Shown piece by piece: positions 18,307 through 28,909 of a stretch of DNA of 32,900 nt. The notes beneath the pieces were generated by a model. The model was given only the letters and a program-made list of their open reading frames with translations. It did no database searches and was not told the origin of the DNA. Source of the stretch: Funneliformis mosseae (taxonomy: Eukaryota > Glomeromycota > Glomeromycetes > Glomerales > Glomeraceae); assembly GCA_910592005.1 (NCBI GenBank), contig CAJVPP010000422.1, positions 1 to 32,900 of the forward strand, read 5' to 3'. The stretch's first letter is position 1, and each line of letters opens with the position of its first letter. A program made the translations under genes and the position numbers.

Positions 18307-19892
18307 TATAAAACAGTTATATAAATTTCAAATTTAATATTTATGAGATATAATACTAAAATCAGTCAAAATATATAGAGATTGTTAGTATCACTAAAGA
18401 ATAAATTAAGCAAAAAAGTGAATAAATGCAGAAATATCATTAAAAATTCATATTATCAAAAATATATTTTAATTAAATAATCAAGCTTCTTGAAATGATT
18501 ATGTTATAGATGCCTGCCGAAATCTCCTCAAAATAATTTCATCATACCCTTTTCTATGTTTTTAATATAGTTTTGACAGTTTCAGCTTTCGTCATATTGA
18601 ATGGGTTTTGTCATATCTCTTATTATGATTTTAATATAGTTTCATCAAAGTTTTGACTGTTATTAAGAGGTTTTATCCCTCATCTATAGATTATGTTTAA
18701 TATTCATTTATTATTTTTCAAGGTTAGAATATAAGCAATATACAGTAAAATTTTTTAAACTTTTATTGTATTTATTATGATTATATGTAAAATTTTACCT
18801 TGAATAACAAAAGTAATTATAAATCTATTTTATATATATTATTAATATTAGAATTAAACGTCATCACAAATACAGAAAATATCATAAGAGAACTATCAGG
18901 TGATAATATACAACAATAATTAATAATTACTGCAAAAGGTAAATCAGAAAAAAACTAAGAATTTATATAATTTACCTAATTAATTAAATTTATCTGATTC
19001 TTCTAATACTGCAAATTTTAATTATACTTGTGATAATAAATAACTTTTCATTCTAAATGTCTTCATTAATTTATTATTTTATTTATTTTTATTATTTTTA
19101 TAATTTATCTTATATTTTGTATTTTTATTTTATTTTCTTTTATTATTTTTTTATAATTAAAGTTTATTAAAATAGTCAGTTTATAGTATAATAAATAGTT
19201 AAATGTAGTAATTACTTTTATATAAGTAGAATAACTTTTTATTTAAGTTTGACTAAATATATCTTGAATTTTAAGATGTAATAAATTGCTAAATTGATTC
19301 AAGTATAATAGATGCCTATAAGACTTAGAGAAAATTCTAAGGTCAAAAAACTCTAGTGTATAAAATTAATTGCTATAATCTTTTGACTTAAATATTAAAA
19401 TTATCAAAAACAAATCCAGTAACAATATATGTAAAATTTAATTAGTAAAAATTGTAAAATACAAAATGAATATTTTTTATTAAATATAGATAATTCAATA
19501 AAAAATAATAATAATAATATTTATTTTATTTCTGATGTTATATATCAAATCATATATAATTATATATAATTAAATAAAAATTTAAAATTTCTTGTAGAAT
19601 TAAACAAAGATTTTTAAGATTCCTCTATTGTAATAATAACATTGGCTTAATCTTATAAAAAATTTCTAAATTAATTTTATCTTAAGAACTAAAATATTTT
19701 TATTTAAATCATAATTTTTTTATAATAAAAAATTTATAAAATTAGAGGTTGAAATTAGTTTTTAAAATTGAACTAAAACTAAGTTCCTAAATTTAATTAA
19801 GGCTTATTTTAAGAAATATTTAAATAATAATATTATTCGTATAATTTTCTTATATAAATAGTTAAGAAATTAATATTATTAAACAAAATTTA

Positions 19893-19975
19893 AAGATTTT
19901 GATAGGCATTAAATCGAAATCTATTGAAATATTTTACCAAATTTTTTTAAGATAAAATTGTAAAAGTTTTGATAA
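19893..19975 (+). repeat. Dispersed AT-rich repeats A and B
   Basis: AGATTTTGATAGGCATTAAA with CTATTGAAATATT (19894-19933) reappears inverted at 27478-27521. The adjoining AAAATTGTAAAAGTTTTGATA region (about 19953-19973) reappears inverted near 26135-26160. These are parts of an unidentified repeat family. Confidence 0.4.
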
Positions 19976-20250
19976 ATGATAATATATATCAAAACTTTAT
20001 GATATTAAAATACAAGATAAGCAAATCATATATAAATAAGGTTAATATGAAAAGAATAAAAAAAAAATACATATAGTAATTGAATTAAATTTATTTTTTA
20101 TTAAGTTTACTTATATTATTATCTACTAATTTGTATTTTATTCCTATCTGTTCATTAAACTTTATTTGAAAAATTATCATCTTTTTCATAAGGTAATTCT
20201 TCTAATTTTTTAACAAGTTCTTGTACTATAGTTGCAGAACAAAATTCTAA

Positions 20251-20395
20251 ACCATTTTGGTAAAGTTAAAACTTTTTAAAAATTATATTAATATTTCAAT
20301 AGATTTCAACAAGTTTCAATAGCGTTAATAGATTTTAATAGATTTTAATAGGTATTGATAGGTTTCAATAGGTCTTGAAAGTTTTAACAGGTTTA
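20251..20395 (+). repeat. Dispersed repeat C with internal TTTCAATAG minisatellite
   Basis: It begins ACCATTTTGGTAAAGTTAAA and continues into about ten imperfect units of 9-11 bases: TTTCAATAG, TTTCAACAAG, TTTTAATAG, TATTGATAGG and similar. An inverted copy with the same lead-in and the same kind of units (ACTATTAAAACC) is at 27712-27801. Confidence 0.55.
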
Positions 20396-21464
20396 ATAAC
20401 AACTTTTAAATTCTTAAAAAAGATGTAAATATATGATTATGTAATAATAACTAATATTAACTAAACTAAATTATGGTAATAAAATATATATAATTATTTT
20501 TTATCTGTTTAAAAGAAATAAAAATTTAAATATAAACACAAGTAGCTTATTATTTAGATTATAAATATACAATTATTTTTTTCTTAAATTTATTCATGTA
20601 GAATTCTTAATAAATAGAATATATTTCTTAAAAATGAAAAATAATAGTTCAGTTTCTTTTAAATAAAAAAATCTTCAAAATCATTGTTAATTTTAAATAA
20701 TAACCTATAAAAAAATATGCTTATATTTAAAAGTACTTAAGATTTAATATATTTATTAAATACTTTATAAATATTTTATATGCATATTGTTATCTTGACG
20801 AACTTATTTAGTTTAAAGTATTCAAAATTTAATATATTAAATATAAAAAAAATAAATTATTATAATACTTATATTAGTATTAACAGATTAGTTAGTCAAT
20901 CTTTATTATATATAATATTTGTTAAATTATTCATTTAAATTAACATATTCTTTAAATAATTATAAGTTTTTTAATAAAATCTATCAATAAAAGTAACAAT
21001 TTAAATTTTTTATTTAAAGAATATCTTGCTTTTAAATAACTATATTTTAACAAAATTTTAAGTTTATTTGTAATTATATTACAATCAACTCTCTATAAAT
21101 GCACTCTATATAAATGCATACCCTTTTTAAATGCATTACTTAACTCAGTTCTAATTTGAAAAATTAGTGCTAAATGCATCTTTTTCTCTATATACAATGC
21201 AATAATTTTCAATTTATATATATAAAATTTATACATAAAAGTACTTACGTAACTATATAATTATAGATTCAATTAGAATTATAAATTACCTAATAAAATA
21301 ATGTATTACATTACTATTTATAATGTAATACATTTACTATATATTATATAACACATTACAGCTATGGTAATTCTGTAATATTGCAGTTTATATTTATATT
21401 ATTTAGGTATTATATCTTTTAAAAAAAATTATCTAACTGATATACAAAAGTATGAATTCTATTT

Positions 21465-23064
21465 TTATATTAATAATAATAAAGAGAACTGACTCTATTA
21501 TATAAATTAGGTAAAGAAAAGTGTAAAGTTATAGTTGACAAATCTACAATAACAAGAATCTTACAAATAAAAGAAAAATAACTTTCTATTAAAATTCTTA
21601 ATCCAAAACAAAAATGGTAAAAAGCTGTTACCTATCCAGAAATTGAGTATGCACTCAAGGAATTTATATTGAATTATCAGCATAAAATAATATTAAGTGA
21701 TTCTATTTTAATTAAAAAGGCTAAGTTTTTAGCTAAAAAGTTAGGAATTTTTAAGAATAATTTACAATTTTCAAATAATTAGCTTGAAATTTATCAGAAA
21801 AAGCTTCAAGGAGAAGCAGCATCTGTTAATAAAACTATTATTCTTAAAGCTCTACTATTATTGCATGAAAAATATGCTAATTATTCTCTTGAGAGAATTT
21901 ATAATATAGATAAAATAGGGCTTTTTTATAGGTATATTTATTAAATTCACAATTTTATATAATATCTTTTACTAAATATAAATGTTTTTTACAGGTTAGA
22001 ATTAGATTGTATACTAGTTATAAGATATCTTTTTAGACGTAAGAAAAATAAGAAATATTTCTCTATAGTTTTATGTATAAATATTAATGAATCATATAAA
22101 TTATTTTCCTAATAATTGAAAAATATGCAAATCCAAGGTGTTTAAAAAAATTAATATTTGTAATTTGCTAATAATATACAAAATAATAATAAGGCATAAA
22201 TGCTTACAATTCTCTTTCAATATTAGCTTCTTTATTTTGATTAACAGGTTGATCAAAAGCATAGAAGTCAACGCGATTTGCTATTATTTGATAATTATAC
22301 AAATCATAAGTTAGGATATTTAAATCTTTTAAATGATAATGTTTACTTTTTACTACTAAATACAACCTCAAAAATTCAACTAATAGATGCTGAGATAATT
22401 GTATCTTTCAAAAAATACTATTGCTATTATTATATTTAGTATGTATAAATTAGTATTTATTTGATATTTAGTTAGATAATATTTAATTAATTTTAGCATT
22501 TATTTATATTTATTAATCATTTAAATTATATTTATTTTATCTAAATACTAGAATAAATTGAGGTCAGTTAGTATATTAAAGATTTAAAGCTGAGTGTCTT
22601 ACAAGCAATTTAGTATATTATTTAAAGTTAGAATGAAATTACAATAAAAACAATTAATTATTGTTAGAATCATACTAAGATCTTTCTTAATATTAAACAT
22701 TTAGATAATATTGATACTGAAAATACTGATATTGAGGATGCTGATATTAAAGATGCTAATATTAAAAATGCTGATATTAAAGCTGATAACTTTGTACTTA
22801 ATAAATCTCCAAGATGTTTGAAATTCTTAATCTTTTTAATTCAATAAATGTAAAAGAATTTTTTAATATATCTGAATAAAATATTATTTTTGAAGTTCCT
22901 GAAGATATTACAGAATTTATAGAAATGCTTAAAAAAAGATTTGATAAAAATAGTGATGAAATAGATAATAGTATAGAGACAGAAATTATTAATGCTAATA
23001 TAGCATTAAAGAGTTTAAAAAATATGCATACATTTTATTATAGCAGAAAAATAAGAGTAGATAG
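21465..23064 (+). pseudogene. Tigger/CENP-B-type (DDE_1) transposase, inactivated, with an intron
   Basis: Translated pieces follow the family in order. VDKSTITRILQ is from the HTH region. YPEIEYALKEFILNYQHK and ILSDSILIKKAKFLAKKL are the Tc5-type DNA-binding HTH. LQGEAASVNKTI and YSLERIYNIDKIGLFYR hold the first catalytic Asp. RRKKN is followed by YANPRC and later by VYFLLLNTTSKIQLIDAEII, the third catalytic block. KDLKLSVLQAI and NHTKI follow, then an acidic C-terminal part with FEVPEDITEFIEM. A 63-bp GT-AG intron (21932-21994) falls exactly between IGLFYR and LELD with phase kept. A second, less certain intron lies at about 22435-22550. At least eight in-frame stops are present. The product would catalyse cut-and-paste transposition at TA. 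A tandem DIxDAD/NIKNAD run (about 22720-22790) is low-complexity. Confidence 0.8.
21932..21994 (+). other. 63-bp GT-AG intron in the transposase remnant
   Basis: GTATAT at 21932 and TTTTTTACAG ending at 21994 bound an A/T-only segment that contains a branch-point-like ACTAAATAT. Removing it restores continuous family similarity across the junction (GLFYR to LEL), so it was a real intron when the element was active. Confidence 0.65.
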
Positions 23065-23169
23065 TTGAGGAAGATGGTGAGTAAATTAAGTGTTTTTTAA
23101 AAAAAAATTGATTTCAGAATATAAAAATCTGTATTAATTGAATAATTTTACATTTATTTTACTTAAAAA

Positions 23170-23300
23170 CAAAAAGAATTTTTTTATTTAATTTAATTAT
23201 TTTTATTTAATTTTATTTTAACAATTTAATTTAATTTTGTTTATTTAATTTAATTTAATTTAATTTTTTTTTAATTTAATTAATTATTGTTTTTATTTTT
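23170..23300. repeat. (TTTAA)n low-complexity tract
   Basis: The tract is made of TTTAATTTAATT and TTTATTTAATTT units with short interruptions. It marks the start of the non-coding 3' part of the Tigger element. Confidence 0.6.
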
Positions 23301-23589
23301 AAATTTTACAAATAAACTTATATCTTTAGTTTATCACTAGACGTTATGAATATTATAAGGCTTTTTAGGATTTATTTGAGTCAAATTAACAGCATAAATT
23401 GTTAATTCTTTATAGAATATTTTAATAAAAAAGACTATAAATTTTATCATTTAATAGATAGAATTTATTTTTATTAGATTAAAGATTTCAAAATAAATAA
23501 TTTTCTATGATTTTTGTAAGATTCGTAAATAAAATTATTGTTTTTCATAAATATAAATTGTAAAAAGTAATACAGCAGTTCAGGAAAAA

Positions 23590-24690
23590 AATATATTATC
23601 TTTAATAAATTTTTTTCCATCCTTTGATTCAAATTTGATGCTAAGATTCCAAAGTTTAAGAAAGCTGTTTCTATAAAAAAAAAGGAAAGAAATATTAATG
23701 AATATTTTTAGAGAAACGCATCTACTTAAGCCTGTATTACTTATCTTTTCAATTCTAATTTTAAAAGAATCCAGAAGTCTAAAAGTCAAGAATACCATTC
23801 TTACAAAAAAAAGAAAAAAAAATATTAATAAACTTATCTGAAGAAACATATCTATTTTATACTACTATTACGGTCAGTTCTTTAAGTTGCTTATAAGTGA
23901 TAAGTGAAGCAATGTATATGGGTAGTAAGCAGAAGGTTTAATTTGATATTTAGATTTAGAAGAGTGTCGATAAATTAACAGTTTATTTAATAACTATAAC
24001 AATAGAGTACTGCCTCAGTCAGCGCTCTGTACTATACAATTATATTAAAGGGATTAAACTAAACTATTATATAAAACTATATGTCAGACACACTGCTAAG
24101 CTAAAGGAAATTGTCCTCTATTTATATAAAATGAAAAATATAAAGTTATCGAAGATATAAAAGAAATAAATATAATAAATAAAATATAATAAATATATGA
24201 GATAAATAAGATAAAATAAATAAAAGAAATATATTGTATAAAAGAAATATATGCTATAGACGACATAGATGACATAGAAGACATATATGATTTCTTAGAG
24301 ATCGACATCATCCTTTAGATCATCATCATCCATGTCTTCTTTTGTGTAATACTACATTATCAAATTCTAATTTTAGAAGTTCTAAAGGTCCATAAGAGCT
24401 ATTTTTACAAAAAAAAGAAAAAGGAATATTAATGAACATTCTTGAAAAATACATCTACTCCAAGTTACATTACCAATAATTCTGGTAGCTTTAAAAGTTC
24501 CCAAGAGCATTTCCTATAAAAAAAAGAAAAAGAAACATTAATGAATATTCCTGAAGATACACTTACTTCAAGTTATATCACCAATAATTCTAAAAGTTTT
24601 AAAGGTACACAAATCTATTCTTACAAAAAAAAAAGAAAAAGAAATGTTAATAAATATTCCTGAAGAAACACACTCACCTTAGCTATAGAT
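23590..24690 (-). repeat. Minisatellite of 110-128-bp units inside the Tigger element
   Basis: The phrase AAAAAGAAAWATTAATGAATAT, followed by CCTGAAGAAACATATCTACT and later AATTCTAAAAGTTTTAAAGG, recurs near 23690, 23823, 24428, 24537 and 24648, with a sixth copy near 25410. On the minus strand each unit has a strong polypyrimidine tract (CTTTTTCTTTTTTTT), often ending in ATAG or GTAAGAAT, so it looks like a repeated splice-site module. Minus-strand frames such as 23580-23849 are by-products of this structure. The array is interrupted by other sequence at 23870-24350. Confidence 0.6.
24105..24310. repeat. 9-bp-period low-complexity repeat (ATGTCWTCT on minus)
   Basis: On the minus strand ATGTCTTCT, ATGTCATCT, ATGTCGTCT and then ATTTCTTTT-type units follow with period 9, decaying leftwards into AAATAA-type sequence on the plus strand. 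The 71-codon minus frame (MSSMSSMSS...) is simply the translation of this satellite. A related 9-bp satellite occurs at 27005-27125. Confidence 0.6.
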
Positions 24691-24850
24691 AAAATTTATT
24701 AATAAATTAAGAAGTTAATTTTATTGCTATATAGATCTTTTAGGAAGATCATTTTGTCAATTTTATTGTTATTGATCATTATATAAATCTTTAGATGTTA
24801 ATTTTATTACCTTTGATAATTACATAGATTATAGATTTTCATTTAGTTGC

Positions 24851-24913
24851 CTGCAGATCTGGCAATTTAATTGACAAGGCAACTTTATTTTCTGCAGATC
24901 TGTCAATTTAATT
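24851..24913. repeat. Direct repeat CTGCAGATCTGKCAATTTAAT, offset 41 bp
   Basis: CTGCAGATCTGGCAATTTAA at 24851 and CTGCAGATCTGTCAATTTAA at 24892 are near-identical and less AT-rich than the surroundings. This looks like a local duplication within the 3' part of the Tigger element. Confidence 0.65.
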
Positions 24914-25404
24914 TTCTTTAAATATTTTTAGTTTAGTTTATTTAATTATTCAACATATATAAATATCTTTGTATATTTATTAAGTCTCATTATCTTTCTG
25001 GCAAAGGTAATCAATAAGATGTTAATCTTTTAAGTACTGAACTTATATATTATATTAATAAAGAAGTATAATTAACTAAGTATAAAATTTATCCTTCACA
25101 ACCCTTTTGAAACTGTTATAAATTATCTAACCTTTTGCATTCATGTAATCCTTTTAATTATTATTAATAAACTCTTTATATAATATTATATTGATTCGCT
25201 ATATTGACTTAGAGTTTCTGAAGCATAATCTTTAAAATATCTTTGAGTTATCTTTGTGTTTATTTTATATTTATCTCATGTATTTTATATATTAAGAATA
25301 ATTTTTAATGTTATTGTGAATCCTCACCTGTTATTTCTCAAGTAATTGTCTTAGTTTTATTTACCCTTTATGAGATTTTATTTAAAGCTACAAAATTATT
25401 ATAA

Positions 25405-25520
25405 CAATATTAATGAACATTCCTAAAGAAACATATCTACTCCCGTAAAACTTATCTTTTTTAATTCAAATTCATAATTCTAAGAGAGACTGATCTAAGA
25501 ATGCCATTCTTAAAAAAAAA
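25405..25520 (-). repeat. Additional isolated unit of the Tigger minisatellite
   Basis: ATTAATGAACATTCCTAAAG, AAACATATCTACTCC and GCCATTCTTAAAAAAAAAG match the units at 23590-24690. It is followed by a purine-only stretch of GAAAGTGAAAAAGTG-type repeats (about 25510-25620). Confidence 0.55.
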
Positions 25521-25905
25521 GAAGAGTAAAAAAGAGAAGGAGAGGAAAAGTAAAAAAGTGGGAAAGTAAAATTGAGAAGTGAAAAAGTGAAAAAGAGGGA
25601 AAGTGAGAATACAAAAAAAAAATTTTTTAAAAAAATGAAAATTAAATAAATAAAAATTAAAAGAAAAATTAAAAAATAAAATAAAAAAAAAATTTTTTAA
25701 AAAAAAAAAGAATTTAGATGAAAAACTTAATCAGTTCAATGCAGTTGATTATTTTAATTTTTACATATATAATTAAAAAATGATAGGAATAGTATTTTAT
25801 AATACACATATATCTTCAGCCAATTTTTTTATAAATACATTCCCTATATAAATGCACACTTTTATTTAATCCTGAGAAGGATGCATATATAGAGAGTTAA
25901 TTGTA

Positions 25906-26394
25906 TTATAATTTTTCTTAAATCTAATTATAATGAAAAAGAGATTATTTTATAAATAATGATAATGTAATATATTTTGCACTATATTAAATTAGATTTT
26001 TAAATAGTAATATAAGTTCTACCAGACTAATCAAAATTAAGCCTAACTTGTAAAAATAAAATAATTATTAAAATTAAAAAATTGTATTTTAATATCAATG
26101 AGTTTTACTATTTATTTAAACTTTGCCTCTATCAAAACTTTTGCAATTTTACTTTTAATAAAATATTTTGCAAAATATTGAAGCAATAATCCTTAACTAT
26201 ATATTATTTAATTATGTGTTTAAAAATGATTAATAAAGTTGACAAAGTAGATAAATTAGACTAATATAACAAAGTAATTAATATTGATCTATTAGTTAAA
26301 ATAAATTAATATAATTATTATACTTATTATTTATACTGTAATTATAGAATATTTATATTTATCTTATTTATTTATTTTATTATTTATATCATAT
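25906..26394. other. AT-rich, no gene seen
   Basis: This is flank of the Tigger element, including an inverted copy of dispersed repeat B near 26135-26190. No coding or RNA signal is seen. Confidence 0.5.
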
Positions 26395-26564
26395 TTTTTA
26401 TAGAGTAAATTTATTCACGCAGGTGCGATATCATTGCCTTCTTTTATCACCTGTATTATACCCTCCTTTTTATTATTTTCATATATATTCAGGAAACTTA
26501 AAAATTTTTTCATATGTGAAATCCTATTTGTCATATATGTTAGTATTACATGTCTTAGAATCAG

Positions 26565-26592
26565 ATTAGAATTAGGGTTAGAGTTAGGGTAA
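26565..26592 (+). repeat. Short telomere-like (TTAGGG)n tract
   Basis: ATTAGAATTAGGGTTAGAGT followed by TAGGGTAAG contains two exact TTAGGG units and two one-base variants in register. TTAGGG is the telomere repeat of many fungi. A tract this short, inside a segment of non-telomeric DNA, is an interstitial remnant. Confidence 0.6.
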
Positions 26593-27004
26593 GATATTGT
26601 TAACGTGTAATTCTTGCGAACTATGACTGTTAGATGGGATGTTCAAGCGGTTTATTCTTTTTAATTGCGCAGTAATCTTTCAATAATTTACAAGCTTTAA
26701 CTCAGATGATTTACCAAAGTATTATCAAAACGGTTTACGATTCAACAGATTTCCAGTAAATTATGTTTATAAATAATATGTTTATTTTCAAGTAAAATAA
26801 TAATAACGATAAAGAAAAGAAAAGTAAAAGAAATAAAGAAGAAAAATAAGAGAGAAAAGAAACGGAATACTAAAGCTAAAAGGTGATGCGGTAGGCCAGT
26901 TGCCTCTAAAACTACTAAAACTATCTTGTCGAATTTCAATCTGTCTTTTACATGAATTAAAAAGCTACTTATTTATATAAAATAAAATACATAGAAAAAT
27001 ATAA

Positions 27005-27125
27005 CTAATATGTCTAATATATCAACTATATCTAATATATCAACTATATCAACTATGTTAACTATGTCAATTATGTCAAATATATCAAATATGTTTGACA
27101 TATCATATATGTCAATTATGTTAAA
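27005..27125. repeat. 9-bp satellite (ATATCAACT / ATGTCAATT)n
   Basis: Thirteen or so imperfect 9-bp units follow one another: TATATCAAC, TATATCTAA, TATGTTAAC, TATGTCAAT, TATATCAAA and variants. The unit is close to that of the 24.2-kb satellite read on the minus strand. Confidence 0.7.
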
Positions 27126-27239
27126 TCAGTCGATCTTCTGCGCCATTTGAGCTGCGTCACATTTACCCGTTCACAATATATATATAAAGGCAATATATAA
27201 GGAGTATTACCCCTCATGATAAATAAATTTACTCTTTTT

Positions 27240-28309
27240 TATATTATATTTTATAGTATTTTATTTCATATAAATATCTTGTATTTTCTTTTGAGTTAAA
27301 AAGTAATTCAAAATAGGATTTTAGGATAAAACTAAGAGTTCAATAAAGAAATCTTATAAATTTATTTGCTATTACCTTTTATCATATCTTTTTATAAGCA
27401 TGATTATGATAAAATCTTGTATTTAATTTAATGTATTAATTAAAAGTTAATCATTTAAGTTTATAGATACTAAATCAATAATATTTCAATAGGTTTTAAT
27501 TTTAATATCTGTCAAAATCTCTGAGTTTTGCTTAGCAACCTTATCTGTATTTTTAAAATTTAATACCATTTGATAAATATGTATTATTTTAGAAACTTTT
27601 TTAATTTAAAATAAAAATAAAAAATTCATTATTTTATATTTTAAGATTATGATACAATAAATCTGTTTGAATTTTATTTAAATTTTATAAAGTTGTTATA
27701 AAAATTATCAAGACATTGAATCTATTGAGTCCTATTAAAACTATTAAAACCTATTAAAACTATTAAAATAATTTCTGAAATGTTTTAACTTTATCAAAAT
27801 AGATTTATAGTTTACTTCGCAATTTTATAAAGAATCAATAAAGGTTTGAAAGAATAATATAAAATTTATAAAATTTTAAAAGTATATTTTTAAGACTTGT
27901 CAATTAAATTAGACTTTGAAAATCTATATAAAAAATTCCAAAGTTTATATAAAATAATAAAATAATAAGTATAATATACTTAGTAAAAGTAACTAATAAA
28001 TATAATTATTCTAACATATTATATATTTTTAATAATATTTATTTCTTTATAGTTATTATACTATTTATAATATTAATTTTATGAAATTGTTAAAATATTT
28101 TTTAACTGTTAAAATTCTGGCTATAAATTAAATTTTTGCTAGAATTACTGCTAATTTCAAAATCATGAAATAGCTAATAATATCTAAAACATTTATAAGA
28201 TTTAGATAAGCTATCTATATATATTTTTATGAGAAGAATTGATTTAAATATAATAGCTATCCTATAACTTTTGAATATATAAAATTTCTTAAAATGGATG
28301 ATAATATTA
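27240..28309. other. AT-rich, no gene seen
   Basis: This is the last part of the AT island before the retroelement. It includes inverted copies of dispersed repeats A (27478-27521) and C (27712-27801). All frames are heavily stopped. Confidence 0.55.
27712..27801 (-). repeat. Dispersed repeat C, inverted copy
   Basis: On the minus strand ATTTTGATAAAGTTAAAAC is followed by TTTCAGAAATTATTTTAATA and TTTTAATAGG units. It matches 20251-20320 closely. Confidence 0.55.
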
Positions 28310-28406
28310 TGTAAAGTCAATCTTACTGCATCACAAAAATTGATAAATGATTAATGTTATTAATACCTTTAACATTTTTAACTTATTTAACATTTTTATA
28401 TTATTT
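28310..28406 (+). repeat. 5' LTR (start; right boundary not defined)
   Basis: It begins TGTAAAGTCAATCTTACTGC and can be compared with the 3' LTR over about 97 bases, where the two differ by one 2-base indel and about 13 substitutions. The LTR certainly continues beyond 28406, but its end cannot be fixed because the 3' copy leaves the window. No primer-binding site was identified. Confidence 0.75.
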
Positions 28407-28909
28407 ATTTTATCTTATATTTTATTATTATATTTTTATTATAGTTAAACTAGATTAGATTGGTATGTGATGATTTCGTCACCATTAGGTATAGTTATTA
28501 TACTGTTTTCTAATAATTAATTTTAATATATCTTTTATTAAATTATAAATAAAATTATTGATATTTGATAATTGTATTTATAAAAATATTTAGTTTGTTT
28601 GTAATGGTTTAGATAAAGTTTATCCTCCAATCTTTTTAATTTTTTTTTAAATTTTTTTTTATAATATTTTTTATTTCGTGATCTTTTTAATTTTTTAATT
28701 TTTTTTTATTATATTTTTTTTAGTACTCTATAAAGGTCAGATTAGGTCAGGTTTAAGATATATTCAAATTTAAACCTATTAATAATTATAAAATCTGAAT
28801 TAACTTAACTCAATCATTGTTAGACTCAAATTTCAAGAGTAATATTAATGCTAAAAATAAAATAAATGTCATATAGTTTATTTTATTTTAAAATAAATTA
28901 TTTTTTTTT

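Larger units (their letters stand above)
17150..21080. other. Extremely AT-rich island, left part; no gene seen
   Basis: From about 17150 the sequence becomes almost free of GC-containing words, with all frames densely stopped. The repeats listed separately (17535, 18267, 19890, 20251) are the only structure recognised. A patch at 18480-18720 is slightly less AT-rich and contains TTTTAATATAGTTT twice, but encodes nothing recognisable. Confidence 0.6.
21082..25903 (+). mobile_element. pogo/Tigger-like DNA transposon, 4.8 kb
   Basis: The left end CAATCAACTCTCTATAAATG (21082) matches the reverse complement of the right end, CAATTAACTCTCTATATATG (ending at 25903). Both are directly flanked by TA (21080-21081 and 25904-25905), the target duplication used by pogo/Tigger and other Tc1-superfamily elements. 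A second motif, TATATAAATGCA, lies just inside each end. The element contains a transposase pseudogene (about 21465-23064) and about 2.8 kb of non-coding sequence, including a minisatellite. It is far longer than the 2-3 kb typical of the family, because of that extra sequence. Confidence 0.75.
26403..27234. mobile_element. Inverted-repeat-bounded segment, about 830 bp
   Basis: GAGTAAATTTATT near 26403-26415 is matched by its reverse complement AATAAATTTACTC near 27222-27234. A weaker match continues inwards (TATCA, GGG/GGTGC words) and T/A runs lie outside. The interior is clearly less AT-rich than the island on both sides, which supports it being a discrete inserted unit. It contains a telomere-like tract (26565-26592) and a 9-bp satellite (27005-27125). 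The 65-codon minus frame at 26742-26939 is Phe/Leu-rich and not convincing. No transposase is seen; it may be non-autonomous. Confidence 0.45.

Noticed and set aside
24096..24311. 71-residue minus-strand protein with MSS repeats
   Set aside because: It is the translation of a 9-bp satellite and has no other protein character.
23590..24690. CRISPR-like array
   Set aside because: Repeat units are 110-128 bp, imperfect, and include the intervening sequence; there are no short identical repeats with unique spacers and no cas-type genes.
26742..26939. 65-residue minus-strand protein
   Set aside because: Phe/Leu/Ile-rich after a few residues, no motif, and no conserved start context.
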